From Streptomyces barringtoniae (GTDB taxonomy: Bacteria > Actinomycetota > Actinomycetes > Streptomycetales > Streptomycetaceae), in contig NZ_JAJHNP010000012.1 of the NCBI RefSeq assembly GCF_020819595.1, positions 124,001 through 188,000 of the forward strand: a DNA stretch of 64,000 nucleotides. The letters are read 5' to 3'. A program made the translations under genes and the position numbers. The notes under the pieces were generated by a model. It was not told the origin of the DNA. It did not search any database and saw only the letters and a list, made by a program, of their open reading frames with translations. Every line of letters begins with the position of its first letter. Within the stretch, counting starts at the first letter, position 1. Below are positions 57,488 to 64,000 of the stretch, one piece after another.

Positions 57488-58390
57488 ATGAGCACTGCGC
57501 CGGTCATCGCCGCGGTCGACGGCTCCGACGACAGCTTGCGCGCGCTGGACTGGGCCTTCGACGCCGCCCGCCGCCGCGCCGCAACGCTGCGGGTGGTGCA
57601 CGTACGGCAGTACGCCGCCTGGGGCCAGGCCGATGTGCTGGTCGCCGCACCGCCCGAGGCGGAGGGCGATCCCGTGCTGGACGACGTCCGCACCCGGCTC
57701 GCGAACCGCGGCGCGGAACCCGCCGTCGAGTACGTCGCCGTGGAGGGCGTACCGGGCGCCGTGCTGCCGGAACTCGGCACCGACGCCCAGCTGTTGGTGC
57801 TCGGCTCCCGGGGCCGCGGCGGCTTCGCCAGCCTGCTCCTCGGCTCCAACGGGCTCGCCGCCGCCCGGGACGCCGAGTGCCCGGTGGTCGTCGTACCCCG
57901 GCCCGGCCGGCAGGTGCACGGCGACGGTGCGGCCGAGCCCGGACCCCGGGTGGTGGTCGGCCTGCACGCCGACAGCCCCGACGAGGCCACCCTCGCCTTC
58001 GCCTTCACCGAGGCCGCGCTGCGCGGCGCGCGCGTCCAGGTGATCGCCGCCTATCCGTGGCCGGTGCAGACCTGGTCCGCCCCCGGTCAGCTGGTGCCGC
58101 CCCAGATCGACCAGGGCGTCGTCGAGAACGAGACCCGCGCCCTCGCCGAGGGCTTCCTCGCCCCGCACCGCGAGCGGCACCCCGAGGTCCGCGCCGACGC
58201 CGAGGCGCTGCCCGGCGACGCGGCCGGCCATCTCGTCGCCGCCTCCAGGGACGCCGAACTGGTCGTCGTCGGCCGGCACCGGCGGCGCCTGCTCGCACCG
58301 GCCCGCATGATGGGCTCCGTCACGCAGGCCGTCCTGCTGCACGCGGCGAGCCCGATCGCGGTGGTGCCCCCGGCGGCGCCGGGGGAGTGA
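57488..58390 (+). CDS. Tandem universal stress protein
   Basis: 300 residues with two USP domains (about 1-145 and 155-300). The ATP-binding signatures are 'LGSRGRGGFASLLLGSNGLAA' in part in the first half and 'VVGRHRRRLLAPARMMGSVTQ' in part in the second, each G-2x-G-9x-G(S/T)-like. Cytosolic dimer or pseudo-dimer. The 190-nt upstream region contains GGGACCGACG, like sites of dormancy-type regulators, but this is weak. Role in stress or dormancy is family knowledge. Confidence 0.9.
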   Translation: MSTAPVIAAVDGSDDSLRALDWAFDAARRRAATLRVVHVRQYAAWGQADVLVAAPPEAEGDPVLDDVRTRLANRGAEPAVEYVAVEGVPGAVLPELGTDAQLLVLGSRGRGGFASLLLGSNGLAAARDAECPVVVVPRPGRQVHGDGAAEPGPRVVVGLHADSPDEATLAFAFTEAALRGARVQVIAAYPWPVQTWSAPGQLVPPQIDQGVVENETRALAEGFLAPHRERHPEVRADAEALPGDAAGHLVAASRDAELVVVGRHRRRLLAPARMMGSVTQAVLLHAASPIAVVPPAAPGE

Positions 58391-58525
58391 GCACCGGGAG
58401 CCGGGCAGCGCCGAGGCCGGGTAGGTCACGGCTGCGGTGTCCCGCGCCATGGTGGCGCCCCACACGCCTGCATACGGTCCCGCCATGCCGGCGCTGTGTG
58501 CGCCACCCCGAGCCCGCGGCCTTCG

Positions 58526-58660
58526 TACCGGCCCGTGTCCCTGCCGGCCCACCCGCCGGTCGTCCTGGCCCTGCACGGCTGCACACGGAATCGCGCAGGT
58601 CTACGCCGACAACTGCGGCCTGCCCCCAACTCGCCGATCGCTACGGCTTTCTGCGGCACG
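58526..58660 (+). pseudogene. PHB-depolymerase-like esterase fragment (decayed)
   Basis: In the 389-nt gap between the USP and hydrolase genes, three successive frames read 'PPVVLALHGCT', then 'AQVYADNCGLP', then 'QLADRYGF'. Together these are the conserved start of secreted PHB-depolymerase/LpqC-type esterases (oxyanion 'LHGCTQ' and following helix). Two single-base insertions (about 58590 and in the C-run 58623-58627) and lack of the rest make it a remnant. The rest of the gap (58391-58525, 58661-58779) holds no gene I recognise. Confidence 0.6.
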
Positions 58661-58779
58661 GTTGGTCATGGTGGCCGACGACGCTGCCGGGGCCGTCTTC
58701 ATGGCGGCCGCACACATGTCCGGCGCGCCCACTCCGCCCCTAGCCTCCAGCGCGTCCACCCACAGCCGGAGGAACCCGT

Positions 58780-60195
58780 ATGCCGACCACACCGCACAGA
58801 CGGCCCACCCGCCGAGCCGTACTCCCCGCACTCTCGCTCACCGTGGCCTGCCTGCTGCTGACCACCCCGGCCGCGGCGGCACCCACCGGCACATCCGGCG
58901 GCCACTGTGCCGGCCGCACCCACCTCCGGGTGCCCGGCGCCGCCCGCCAGCAGGCCGACTGCCTGGACGAGCTGACCACCGCAGGCACCGTGGCCTCCGG
59001 CCACACCGACCCGGCCGACTACGCCGGACTCACCCCCAAGAACCTGCCCACGCCCACCGGCGTGCCCGGCATCCAGATCGACGGCTACTTCCCCGACACC
59101 TCCACCACCAACACCAACCACGGCTGGAACCACGACTCCCAGTTCGTCATCCGGCTGCCCGACCACTGGAACGGCGGCCTGGTCGTCGCCGGGACGCCCG
59201 GCAACCGCGAGCAGTACGCGAACGACAAGGCCGTCTCGGACTGGGTGCTCGCCCGCGGCTACGCCTACGCCGCGACCGACAAGGGCAACACCGGCACCGC
59301 CTTCTACCGCGACGGCGAGCGGCCCGGCGATGCCATCGCCGAATGGAACACCCGCCTCACCCAGCTCACCCGTGCCGCCCGCGCCGTGGTCGCCCAGCGC
59401 TACCACCGCCTCCCGGCCCGCACCATCGCCACCGGCCTGTCCAACGGCGGCTACCTGGTCCGCTGGCAGCTGGAGAACCACCCCGAGCTGTACGACGGCG
59501 GAGTCGACTGGGAGGGCACCCTCTGGCGCGCCGACGGCCCCAACCTGCTCACCTTCCTGCCGCAGGCCCTGCGCAACTACCCTGCGTACGCCGCCGGCGG
59601 CCCCGGAGCCGCCGAGGCCGAGACCGCCCTGCACCGGGCCGGCTTCCCGGCCGGCTCGGAGTTCCTGTGGCCGTACCACTACCAGGTCTACTGGGACCTC
59701 ACCCAGCGCATCTACCGGGAGGAGCTCGACCCCGGCTACGACGGCGCCACCGAGGCCGGCACCCCCTTCTGCGCCTCCGGCACACCGGGCTGCGACGCCG
59801 ACTACGACTACGCGGCCAGACCCGCCGCCGTCCACCGCGCCGTCGAGCGGATCGCCCTCACCGGACGCCTCGGCAAACCGCTGATCACCATCCAGGGCAC
59901 CCTCGATGTGCTGCTGCCGATCAGCCAGGACTCCGACGTCTACGCCCGCATGGTCCACGCGGCCGGGCGCGGCGCCCTGCTGCGCTACTACCGCATCGAG
60001 GACGGCACCCACACCGACTCACTCGTCGACGCCTTCCCCGGCCGGCTCCGCCCGATGGTCCCCTGCCACCGCTCGGCCTTCGAGGCACTGGAGCGCTGGA
60101 TCACCGGCACCGCCCTCCCGCCCGCAGACCACACGGTCCCGCGCCCGCCCGGCGCCGACCCGGCAACGCTGCTCGGCAACTGCCCCCTGAACTGA
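58780..60195 (+). CDS. Secreted alpha/beta hydrolase (tannase/feruloyl-esterase or hydroxybutyrate-oligomer hydrolase-like)
   Basis: 471 residues. The signal peptide 'RRAVLPALSLTVACLLLTTPAAAAP' (in part) is cleaved near residue 34. The mature enzyme has the elbow 'TGLSNGGYLVRWQLE' with nucleophile Ser, 'TIQGTLDVLLPISQDSDV' with the acid and 'RIEDGTHTDSLVDAF' with the His. Cys pairs at 'FCASGTPGCDAD' suggest a disulphide. The fold resembles extracellular esterases acting on polyesters or phenolic esters. The decayed depolymerase fragment upstream is compatible with former polyester use. Confidence 0.8.
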   Translation: MPTTPHRRPTRRAVLPALSLTVACLLLTTPAAAAPTGTSGGHCAGRTHLRVPGAARQQADCLDELTTAGTVASGHTDPADYAGLTPKNLPTPTGVPGIQIDGYFPDTSTTNTNHGWNHDSQFVIRLPDHWNGGLVVAGTPGNREQYANDKAVSDWVLARGYAYAATDKGNTGTAFYRDGERPGDAIAEWNTRLTQLTRAARAVVAQRYHRLPARTIATGLSNGGYLVRWQLENHPELYDGGVDWEGTLWRADGPNLLTFLPQALRNYPAYAAGGPGAAEAETALHRAGFPAGSEFLWPYHYQVYWDLTQRIYREELDPGYDGATEAGTPFCASGTPGCDADYDYAARPAAVHRAVERIALTGRLGKPLITIQGTLDVLLPISQDSDVYARMVHAAGRGALLRYYRIEDGTHTDSLVDAFPGRLRPMVPCHRSAFEALERWITGTALPPADHTVPRPPGADPATLLGNCPLN

Positions 60196-60201
60196 GCGGC
60201 A

Positions 60202-60287
60202 GCCCCGCGTCCGAGGGGCGCGGGGCCGTGTCCGGTATGCGGTCCCGCCGCGGGCGCGACCAGCCACAACGGACCCGCAGCCGATCG
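60202..60287 (+). terminator. Terminator hairpin within a dispersed repeat
   Basis: GCCCCGCG (60202-60209) pairs with CGCGGGGC (60219-60226) just after the hydrolase stop. The DNA then continues as GCGCGACCAGCCACAACGGA, the core of the dispersed repeat seen at 26217 and 31111. The element probably acts as a transcription terminator. Confidence 0.6.
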
Positions 60288-60356
60288 GCGGCCCCGTCAC
60301 GGCCGTTCCGGCGGAGCCGCTCCGCACTTCCGGCGGAGCCCACGTACCATGGCCGC

Positions 60357-60854
60357 ATGTCGTTCCTCCGCCGCCGCAGCGCCACCCCAGCCGGACCCGA
60401 CTTCGACGTGCTGGCCATGGACCCGGGCGACTGGCCGGGCAACCTCGGTGCGGGTCTGCTGCCCGCGCCCGACGGCACGTGCCAGGGTGTCTTCCTGCGC
60501 TACGACCTCTTCGGCGGCCGCGGCCCCGCCATGATCATCGGCAACCTCCCCGAGGGCTCCCCGGCCCGCGAGGTCGCCGAGGACGAGATCCCCTTCGAGG
60601 TGGGCCAGCTGCTGCTCGCGCTGGAGAACGACGAGGAGATCACCGTCGTCGGTGTCGAGGACACCCCGGTCCTCCAGGGCGACAACCTCCTCATCGTGCG
60701 GCGGCTGAAGCTGTCCGAGTCCCGGATCTCCTGCGTGCAGTTCGACCGCAGCGACGGCGTCCTCGTCACGATCGCCGCCTGGGACCGCCCCATCACCGAC
60801 GACCTGTACGCCCTGCTGAAGCCGCTCCCGGCGGAGCTTTTCCAGCAGGGCTGA
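60357..60854 (+). CDS. Hypothetical protein
   Basis: 165 residues, acidic and soluble. It starts MSFLRRRSATPAGPD and contains 'GQLLLALENDEEITVVGVED' and 'WDRPITDDLYALLKPLPAEL'. Predicted alternating strands and helices with no cysteine cluster or membrane segment. The third-position GC and clean start argue it is real and probably conserved in the genus, but I do not recognise a family. It is convergent with the amidase (15-nt gap). Confidence 0.7.
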   Translation: MSFLRRRSATPAGPDFDVLAMDPGDWPGNLGAGLLPAPDGTCQGVFLRYDLFGGRGPAMIIGNLPEGSPAREVAEDEIPFEVGQLLLALENDEEITVVGVEDTPVLQGDNLLIVRRLKLSESRISCVQFDRSDGVLVTIAAWDRPITDDLYALLKPLPAELFQQG

Positions 60855-60869
60855 GGCCACCCGCGCCGG

Positions 60870-62840
60870 TCAGCCGGCCGAGCCCTCGAGGGTCACGTCC
60901 GCGGCGCGGACGAAGGCCACCCGGTGGCCGTACTGGATCTCGTAGTACAGGTCCTTGCCCATCACGACCCGGTGCGAGTCGGTGGTGAAGGTGACCGAGT
61001 AGTAGTACTCGCCCGGAACCTCGTCACCGACCACGTACGTCTGCCCGGCCGGGATCGTGTACGGCAGCGGAACGACCGACTGTGCGGGGACGCCCGCCGG
61101 ATAGGCCTCCTTCTCCGGGTAGGCCCTGCCGTACACCGGGACGCTCGCCAGGCCGTCCTTCGGGGTGATCACCAGGCCCTTGGCGGGCACCGCGGCCGGA
61201 GCCGTGCGCGGGTTCTGGAACCAGGCCTTCTGGCCCAGGTACCAGATCGCCGTCCAGTCGCCCCAGTGGTCCGCGACCGCGTACTGCTGGCCGGTGGAGA
61301 CCCGGGAGGACAGGTCGTTCACGTCCTCGGTCGGGTCCTTCTTCAGCCCGATGTCCTTGACCAGCGGCGCGTTGACGTCGTGGTCCGAGTACAGCCGCAC
61401 CTCGCTGGAGCCGTGCGCCGTGCACGCCTCGCCGCTAGTGGTGCAGCCCGTGTACACCGGCTGGTTCTCGGCGTAGTCCGGCAGGATCGTCACCAGCCCG
61501 CCCTGTTTGCCGGCCGTGCGCCTGAAGGGGTGGCCCAGCAGCTGGAAGTAGTGCCGCCAGTCCCAGTACGGACCCGGGTCCGTGTGCATGCCGGGGATGG
61601 TGGACGTGGTCGGGCCGGGCACGTTGTCGTGGCCCAGGATGTGCTGCCGGTCCAGCGGGATGTCGTACTTCCGGGCCAGGTACTTCACCAGCCGGGCCGA
61701 GGAGCGGTACATCGCCTCGGTATACCAGGCGTCCGGGTTGGCGAGGAAACCTTCATGCTCGATGCCGACGGACCGGGCGTTGACGTCCCAGTTGCCCGCG
61801 TGCCAGGCCACGTCCTTCGCCTTCACGTGCTGGGCGATCAGACCGTCCGTGGAGCGGACGGTGTAGTTCCACGACACATAGGTCGGGTCCTGGATCAGGT
61901 TCAGCACCCCGTCCCAGGCGCCCTCCGTGTCATGGATGACGATGTACTTGATGCTCTGCGACACCGGCCGGTCGCCGAGGTCGTGGTTGCCGTAGTCGTC
62001 GTTCCCGAACTGCGCGTACGGCGCCCAGACCGCCTCGCATGACACCGAACTCGGACACTCGACGCCGTCCGTCGGCAGCGTGCCCAGCCCGGCCCGCCGC
62101 AGTTGGGCGGTGTCGGCGGTCAGCCGCGGCTGGGCGGCGAGCGCGACCAGCTGGCCGTCGTCCGTGGTGCGCTCCTCGCCGGTGCGCAGGACGTCGTACA
62201 CGTCGTCGGCGTACGTCGCCGCGGTCGCCCCGTCGTCGGCGCCGGAGAAGCGGGCCACCGCGCCGTACCACTCGGCCGGGTCGGCGCTCAGCGGCTCGCC
62301 CAGCTCCTTCTGCGCGGCGGCGAGCAGGGCCGCGCCGCCGGCCACGTTGGCCGCCGGGTCGCTGCGCAGCTCCTCGGCCGTCAGGCCGGTCAGCTGCGCC
62401 GCCTTCGGCAACGTCTTCAGACGGGCGGGGAGCGCGGACTCGGCCGGCACCTTGACGGCCGGGTGCACGGCGGCGCGCTCGCCGTCTCCGCGGGCGTCCT
62501 CCGAGCCCTCGGCGTTGTGCTCCGTGGTGGCGATCGCGGTCCGGGCGTCCGTGAGGTGCATCGGGCCGTAGCCGCCGGACACGCTGGGCGCGCCGGCGTG
62601 CCAGTCCCAGCGGGACTGGAGGTAGGAGACGGCCAGCAGGACGCTCTGCGGCACGTGGTACTCGGCCGCGGCGTTGGCGAACGCGTGCTGCAGCCGGTCC
62701 GCGGAGGAGTCCGTGGCGCTCTGCGCGGGGGCCGCGCCGAGCAGCGGCACCAGCAGGGCCGCCGAGGCGAGCGGGCCGGCGGCCCGCCGCAGTTGTCTGT
62801 GGCCGGGTGCGGACGTGGAATCAGTGGCGGAACCTCGCAA
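60870..62840 (-). CDS. Secreted N-acetylmuramoyl-L-alanine amidase (amidase_2/PGRP)
   Basis: 656 residues from a TTG at 62840, chosen because a perfect AGGAGG lies five bases upstream and it gives a good signal peptide ('GPLASAALLVPLLGAAPAQSA', in part). A lytic-enzyme-like helical region (about 50-260) comes first. Then the amidase_2 domain shows 'YIVIHDTEGAWDG', 'WHAGNWDVNARSVGIEHEG' and 'ILGHDNVPGP', with the Zn-binding His residues. A C-terminal region has 'YAVADHWGDWTAIWYLGQ'-like SH3-type repeats. It cleaves the amide between muramic acid and L-alanine in the cell wall. Confidence 0.92.
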   Translation of the reverse strand: MRGSATDSTSAPGHRQLRRAAGPLASAALLVPLLGAAPAQSATDSSADRLQHAFANAAAEYHVPQSVLLAVSYLQSRWDWHAGAPSVSGGYGPMHLTDARTAIATTEHNAEGSEDARGDGERAAVHPAVKVPAESALPARLKTLPKAAQLTGLTAEELRSDPAANVAGGAALLAAAQKELGEPLSADPAEWYGAVARFSGADDGATAATYADDVYDVLRTGEERTTDDGQLVALAAQPRLTADTAQLRRAGLGTLPTDGVECPSSVSCEAVWAPYAQFGNDDYGNHDLGDRPVSQSIKYIVIHDTEGAWDGVLNLIQDPTYVSWNYTVRSTDGLIAQHVKAKDVAWHAGNWDVNARSVGIEHEGFLANPDAWYTEAMYRSSARLVKYLARKYDIPLDRQHILGHDNVPGPTTSTIPGMHTDPGPYWDWRHYFQLLGHPFRRTAGKQGGLVTILPDYAENQPVYTGCTTSGEACTAHGSSEVRLYSDHDVNAPLVKDIGLKKDPTEDVNDLSSRVSTGQQYAVADHWGDWTAIWYLGQKAWFQNPRTAPAAVPAKGLVITPKDGLASVPVYGRAYPEKEAYPAGVPAQSVVPLPYTIPAGQTYVVGDEVPGEYYYSVTFTTDSHRVVMGKDLYYEIQYGHRVAFVRAADVTLEGSAG

Positions 62841-63008
62841 TGCGGCCTCCTGTGACGGGCGGGCGTGGCGGGGCGTGCGGCGCCGAGCTGGGTCAGTGGT
62901 ATCGGCTGGCCGACGATCCGTCAATGATGCCTTCAGGAAGGCCATTTCCCATGTCGCGAAGGGGTTTCGGCGAGTTTCCCGACGGAGGTGCGCGGGCCTG
63001 CGGGGCGT

Positions 63009-63026
63009 CACTGGCGTACACCAGTG
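63009..63026. promoter_or_regulatory. Palindrome CACTGG-N6-CCAGTG between the amidase promoter and the phosphotransferase
   Basis: A perfect 6+6+6 inverted repeat about 170 nt upstream of the amidase start. It could be an operator or a second hairpin after the phosphotransferase gene. Confidence 0.35.
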
Positions 63027-63049
63027 GCCACCGGGCCCGGACACACGAA

Positions 63050-63088
63050 GGTCCGCGGTGCGCCGCCGCTCTGGCGCACCGCGGAACC
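63050..63088 (-). terminator. Strong hairpin terminator of the phosphotransferase gene
   Basis: A perfect 12-bp stem (63052-63063 with 63074-63085) has a 10-nt loop, 10 nt beyond the stop on the minus strand. It separates the phosphotransferase from the downstream amidase. Confidence 0.7.
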
Positions 63089-63098
63089 GTCGTCCCCG

Positions 63099-64000
63099 TC
63101 AGCGAGTGCCGACCGCCGCTCGGACGGCCTTGCGGGCCATCTGGCAGTCGTCGTGCAGCCGCCTGAGCAGCAGCCGCTGTTCCTCGCCGGACGGCGCAGC
63201 ACCGGGGTGGGCCAGGCCCGGTGCCGCCGGGGCCACCTCGTGCATCGAACGCTGCACGGCGGTCTCGTAGGTACGGATCTCCCGGGTCAGCACCAGCATC
63301 AGGTTCACCAGGAAGGCGTCCCTGGAGGCCGGGCCCGCCGACTGGGCGATCTGGCTGATCTGCCGCCGGGCCACCGGCGCGTCCCCGAGGACCAGCCACA
63401 GCGTCGCCAGGTCGTACCCCGGCAGGTACCAGCCCGCGTGCTCCCAGTCCACCAGCACTGGACCGGCCGGTGACAGCAGGATGTTCGACAGCAGGGCGTC
63501 GCCGTGGTTGAACTGGAGCATGCCGTGGCGGCCCACCTCGTGGGCGATGCCGTGCAGCAGCTTCTGCAGATCGCCCAGGTCCCGGTCGGTGAGCAGGCCG
63601 AGCTCGTGGTACCGGGAGATCCGGGCCCCGTAGTCCAGGGGCATGTCGAAGATGCCCGCCGGGGGCCGCCAGGCGTTCACCCGGCAGATCGCGCCCAGCG
63701 CGGCCCGGATGTCCGGGCGGGGCGGCGCCTCCGCCGGATGACGCTGCAGCGCCGCCACCCGGCCCGGCGCCCGCTCGATGACCAGGGTGCAGTTGTCCGG
63801 GTCCGCCGCGATCAGCCGGGGCACGCGGACCGGTGGCCGGTGCCGGACGAACGAGCGGTATGCGGCTATCTCGTGGCGGAACCGCTCGGCCCAGGCGGGC
63901 GAGTGGTCCAGCAGACACTTGGCCACGGCCGCGCCGCGCCCGGTCGTCCCGACGAGGAGTACGGACCGTCCGCTGCGCCGCAGCACCTGCACCGGGGTGA
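63099..64000 (-). CDS. Aminoglycoside-phosphotransferase-family protein (5' end possibly outside window)
   Basis: At least 297 residues; the frame is open to the window edge. A GTG at 63992 is possible, but the sequence before it (T-P-V-Q-V-L) reads as normal coding, so the gene may start outside. '[13 protein letters not shown]' is the catalytic HGDxxxxN loop, and '[21 protein letters not shown]' in part is the metal-binding Asp region. The kinase-like fold phosphorylates small molecules; the substrate is unknown and resistance should not be assumed. An unusual segment '[20 protein letters not shown]' stands in place of a normal P-loop. Confidence 0.82.
   Translation of the reverse strand, partial: TPVQVLRRSGRSVLLVGTTGRGAAVAKCLLDHSPAWAERFRHEIAAYRSFVRHRPPVRVPRLIAADPDNCTLVIERAPGRVAALQRHPAEAPPRPDIRAALGAICRVNAWRPPAGIFDMPLDYGARISRYHELGLLTDRDLGDLQKLLHGIAHEVGRHGMLQFNHGDALLSNILLSPAGPVLVDWEHAGWYLPGYDLATLWLVLGDAPVARRQISQIAQSAGPASRDAFLVNLMLVLTREIRTYETAVQRSMHEVAPAAPGLAHPGAAPSGEEQRLLLRRLHDDCQMARKAVRAAVGTR

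Noticed and set aside
62841-63044. ATG starts upstream of the amidase TTG
   Set aside because: The TTG at 62840 has a perfect AGGAGG at correct spacing and places the signal peptide at the N-terminus; the longer form buries it.
63099-64000. Antibiotic-resistance aminoglycoside phosphotransferase
   Set aside because: The fold is shared by many small-molecule kinases; nothing in sequence or context points to an aminoglycoside.
1-64000. tRNA, rRNA, IS elements or prophage genes
   Set aside because: No cloverleaf-like segments, rRNA words, transposase motifs or terminal inverted repeats with target duplications were seen.

Overview
This is a 64-kb chromosomal window from a Streptomyces-type actinomycete. 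The evidence is very high GC with almost exclusively G/C third codon positions, frequent GTG and some TTG starts behind GGAGG-type ribosome sites, and only a few TTA codons. Families typical of the genus are present (DUF397, DUF3040, DUF6479, ANTAR/STAS proteins, large LuxR-type LAL regulators, a terpene cyclase with a P450), and so are interspersed repeats with the 'GCGCGGGGAACTGCGCGACC' core. No rRNA, tRNA, CRISPR array, transposase or prophage genes were seen.

Layout. 1-9.4 kb: a fibronectin-III lipoprotein (cut by the window edge), a secreted GH75 chitosanase, a dhaK-dhaL-dhaM dihydroxyacetone kinase operon, a 1,390-residue secreted GH35 beta-galactosidase and a DUF3040 protein. 10.0-24.0 kb: a hemerythrin protein, then a heptose/glycan locus. 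The glycan locus has a frameshifted polysaccharide pyruvyl transferase facing a UDP-glucuronate-decarboxylase-like SDR, then a tightly packed operon: carbamoyltransferase, GT2, GmhB phosphatase, heptosyltransferase, two more glycosyltransferases, GmhA, HldE (frameshifted), a second heptosyltransferase and a GT2 remnant. Seven successive junctions are 4-nt stop/start overlaps. The GmhB gene carries a C-terminal extension of thirty in-frame 13-residue repeats, the most unusual object in the window. 24.1-27.8 kb: STAS and STAS-ANTAR-GAF regulators, an RpiB-like isomerase, a DUF6479 membrane protein and a Cys-rich Csp-like protein.

27.9-36.7 kb: acyl-CoA dehydrogenase (behind a KstR-type palindrome), an MpaB-type oxygenase, a Ser/Thr kinase with eight 42-residue TPRs, a phytoene-desaturase-like flavoprotein, and a flavin oxidoreductase/acyl-CoA synthetase pair. 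36.7-42.2 kb: a terpenoid cassette transcribed leftward (P450 with a TTA codon, class I terpene synthase with an altered NSE motif, LAL regulator). 42.4-46.7 kb: acyl-CoA synthetase, F420-type LLM oxidoreductase with an ArsR regulator, and phenylacetate-CoA ligase. 46.8-50.9 kb: a small hypothetical protein, two alpha/beta hydrolases and a membrane sulfatase-fold protein.

51.0-57.0 kb: a FadD19-like ligase divergent from a crotonase, followed by a double-OB-fold DUF35 protein and two SCP-X-type thiolases. This order resembles the cholesterol side-chain locus fadD19/echA19/Rv3521/ltp4/ltp3 of mycobacteria. The same 17-nt palindrome (TCTGAC-N5-GTCAGA) occurs in this divergent promoter and upstream of the flavin oxidoreductase/FadD pair at 34 kb, which suggests one regulator for both. 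57.0-64.0 kb: DUF397 and universal stress proteins, a decayed PHB-depolymerase-like fragment, a secreted alpha/beta hydrolase, a hypothetical protein, a secreted peptidoglycan amidase and a phosphotransferase (cut by the edge).
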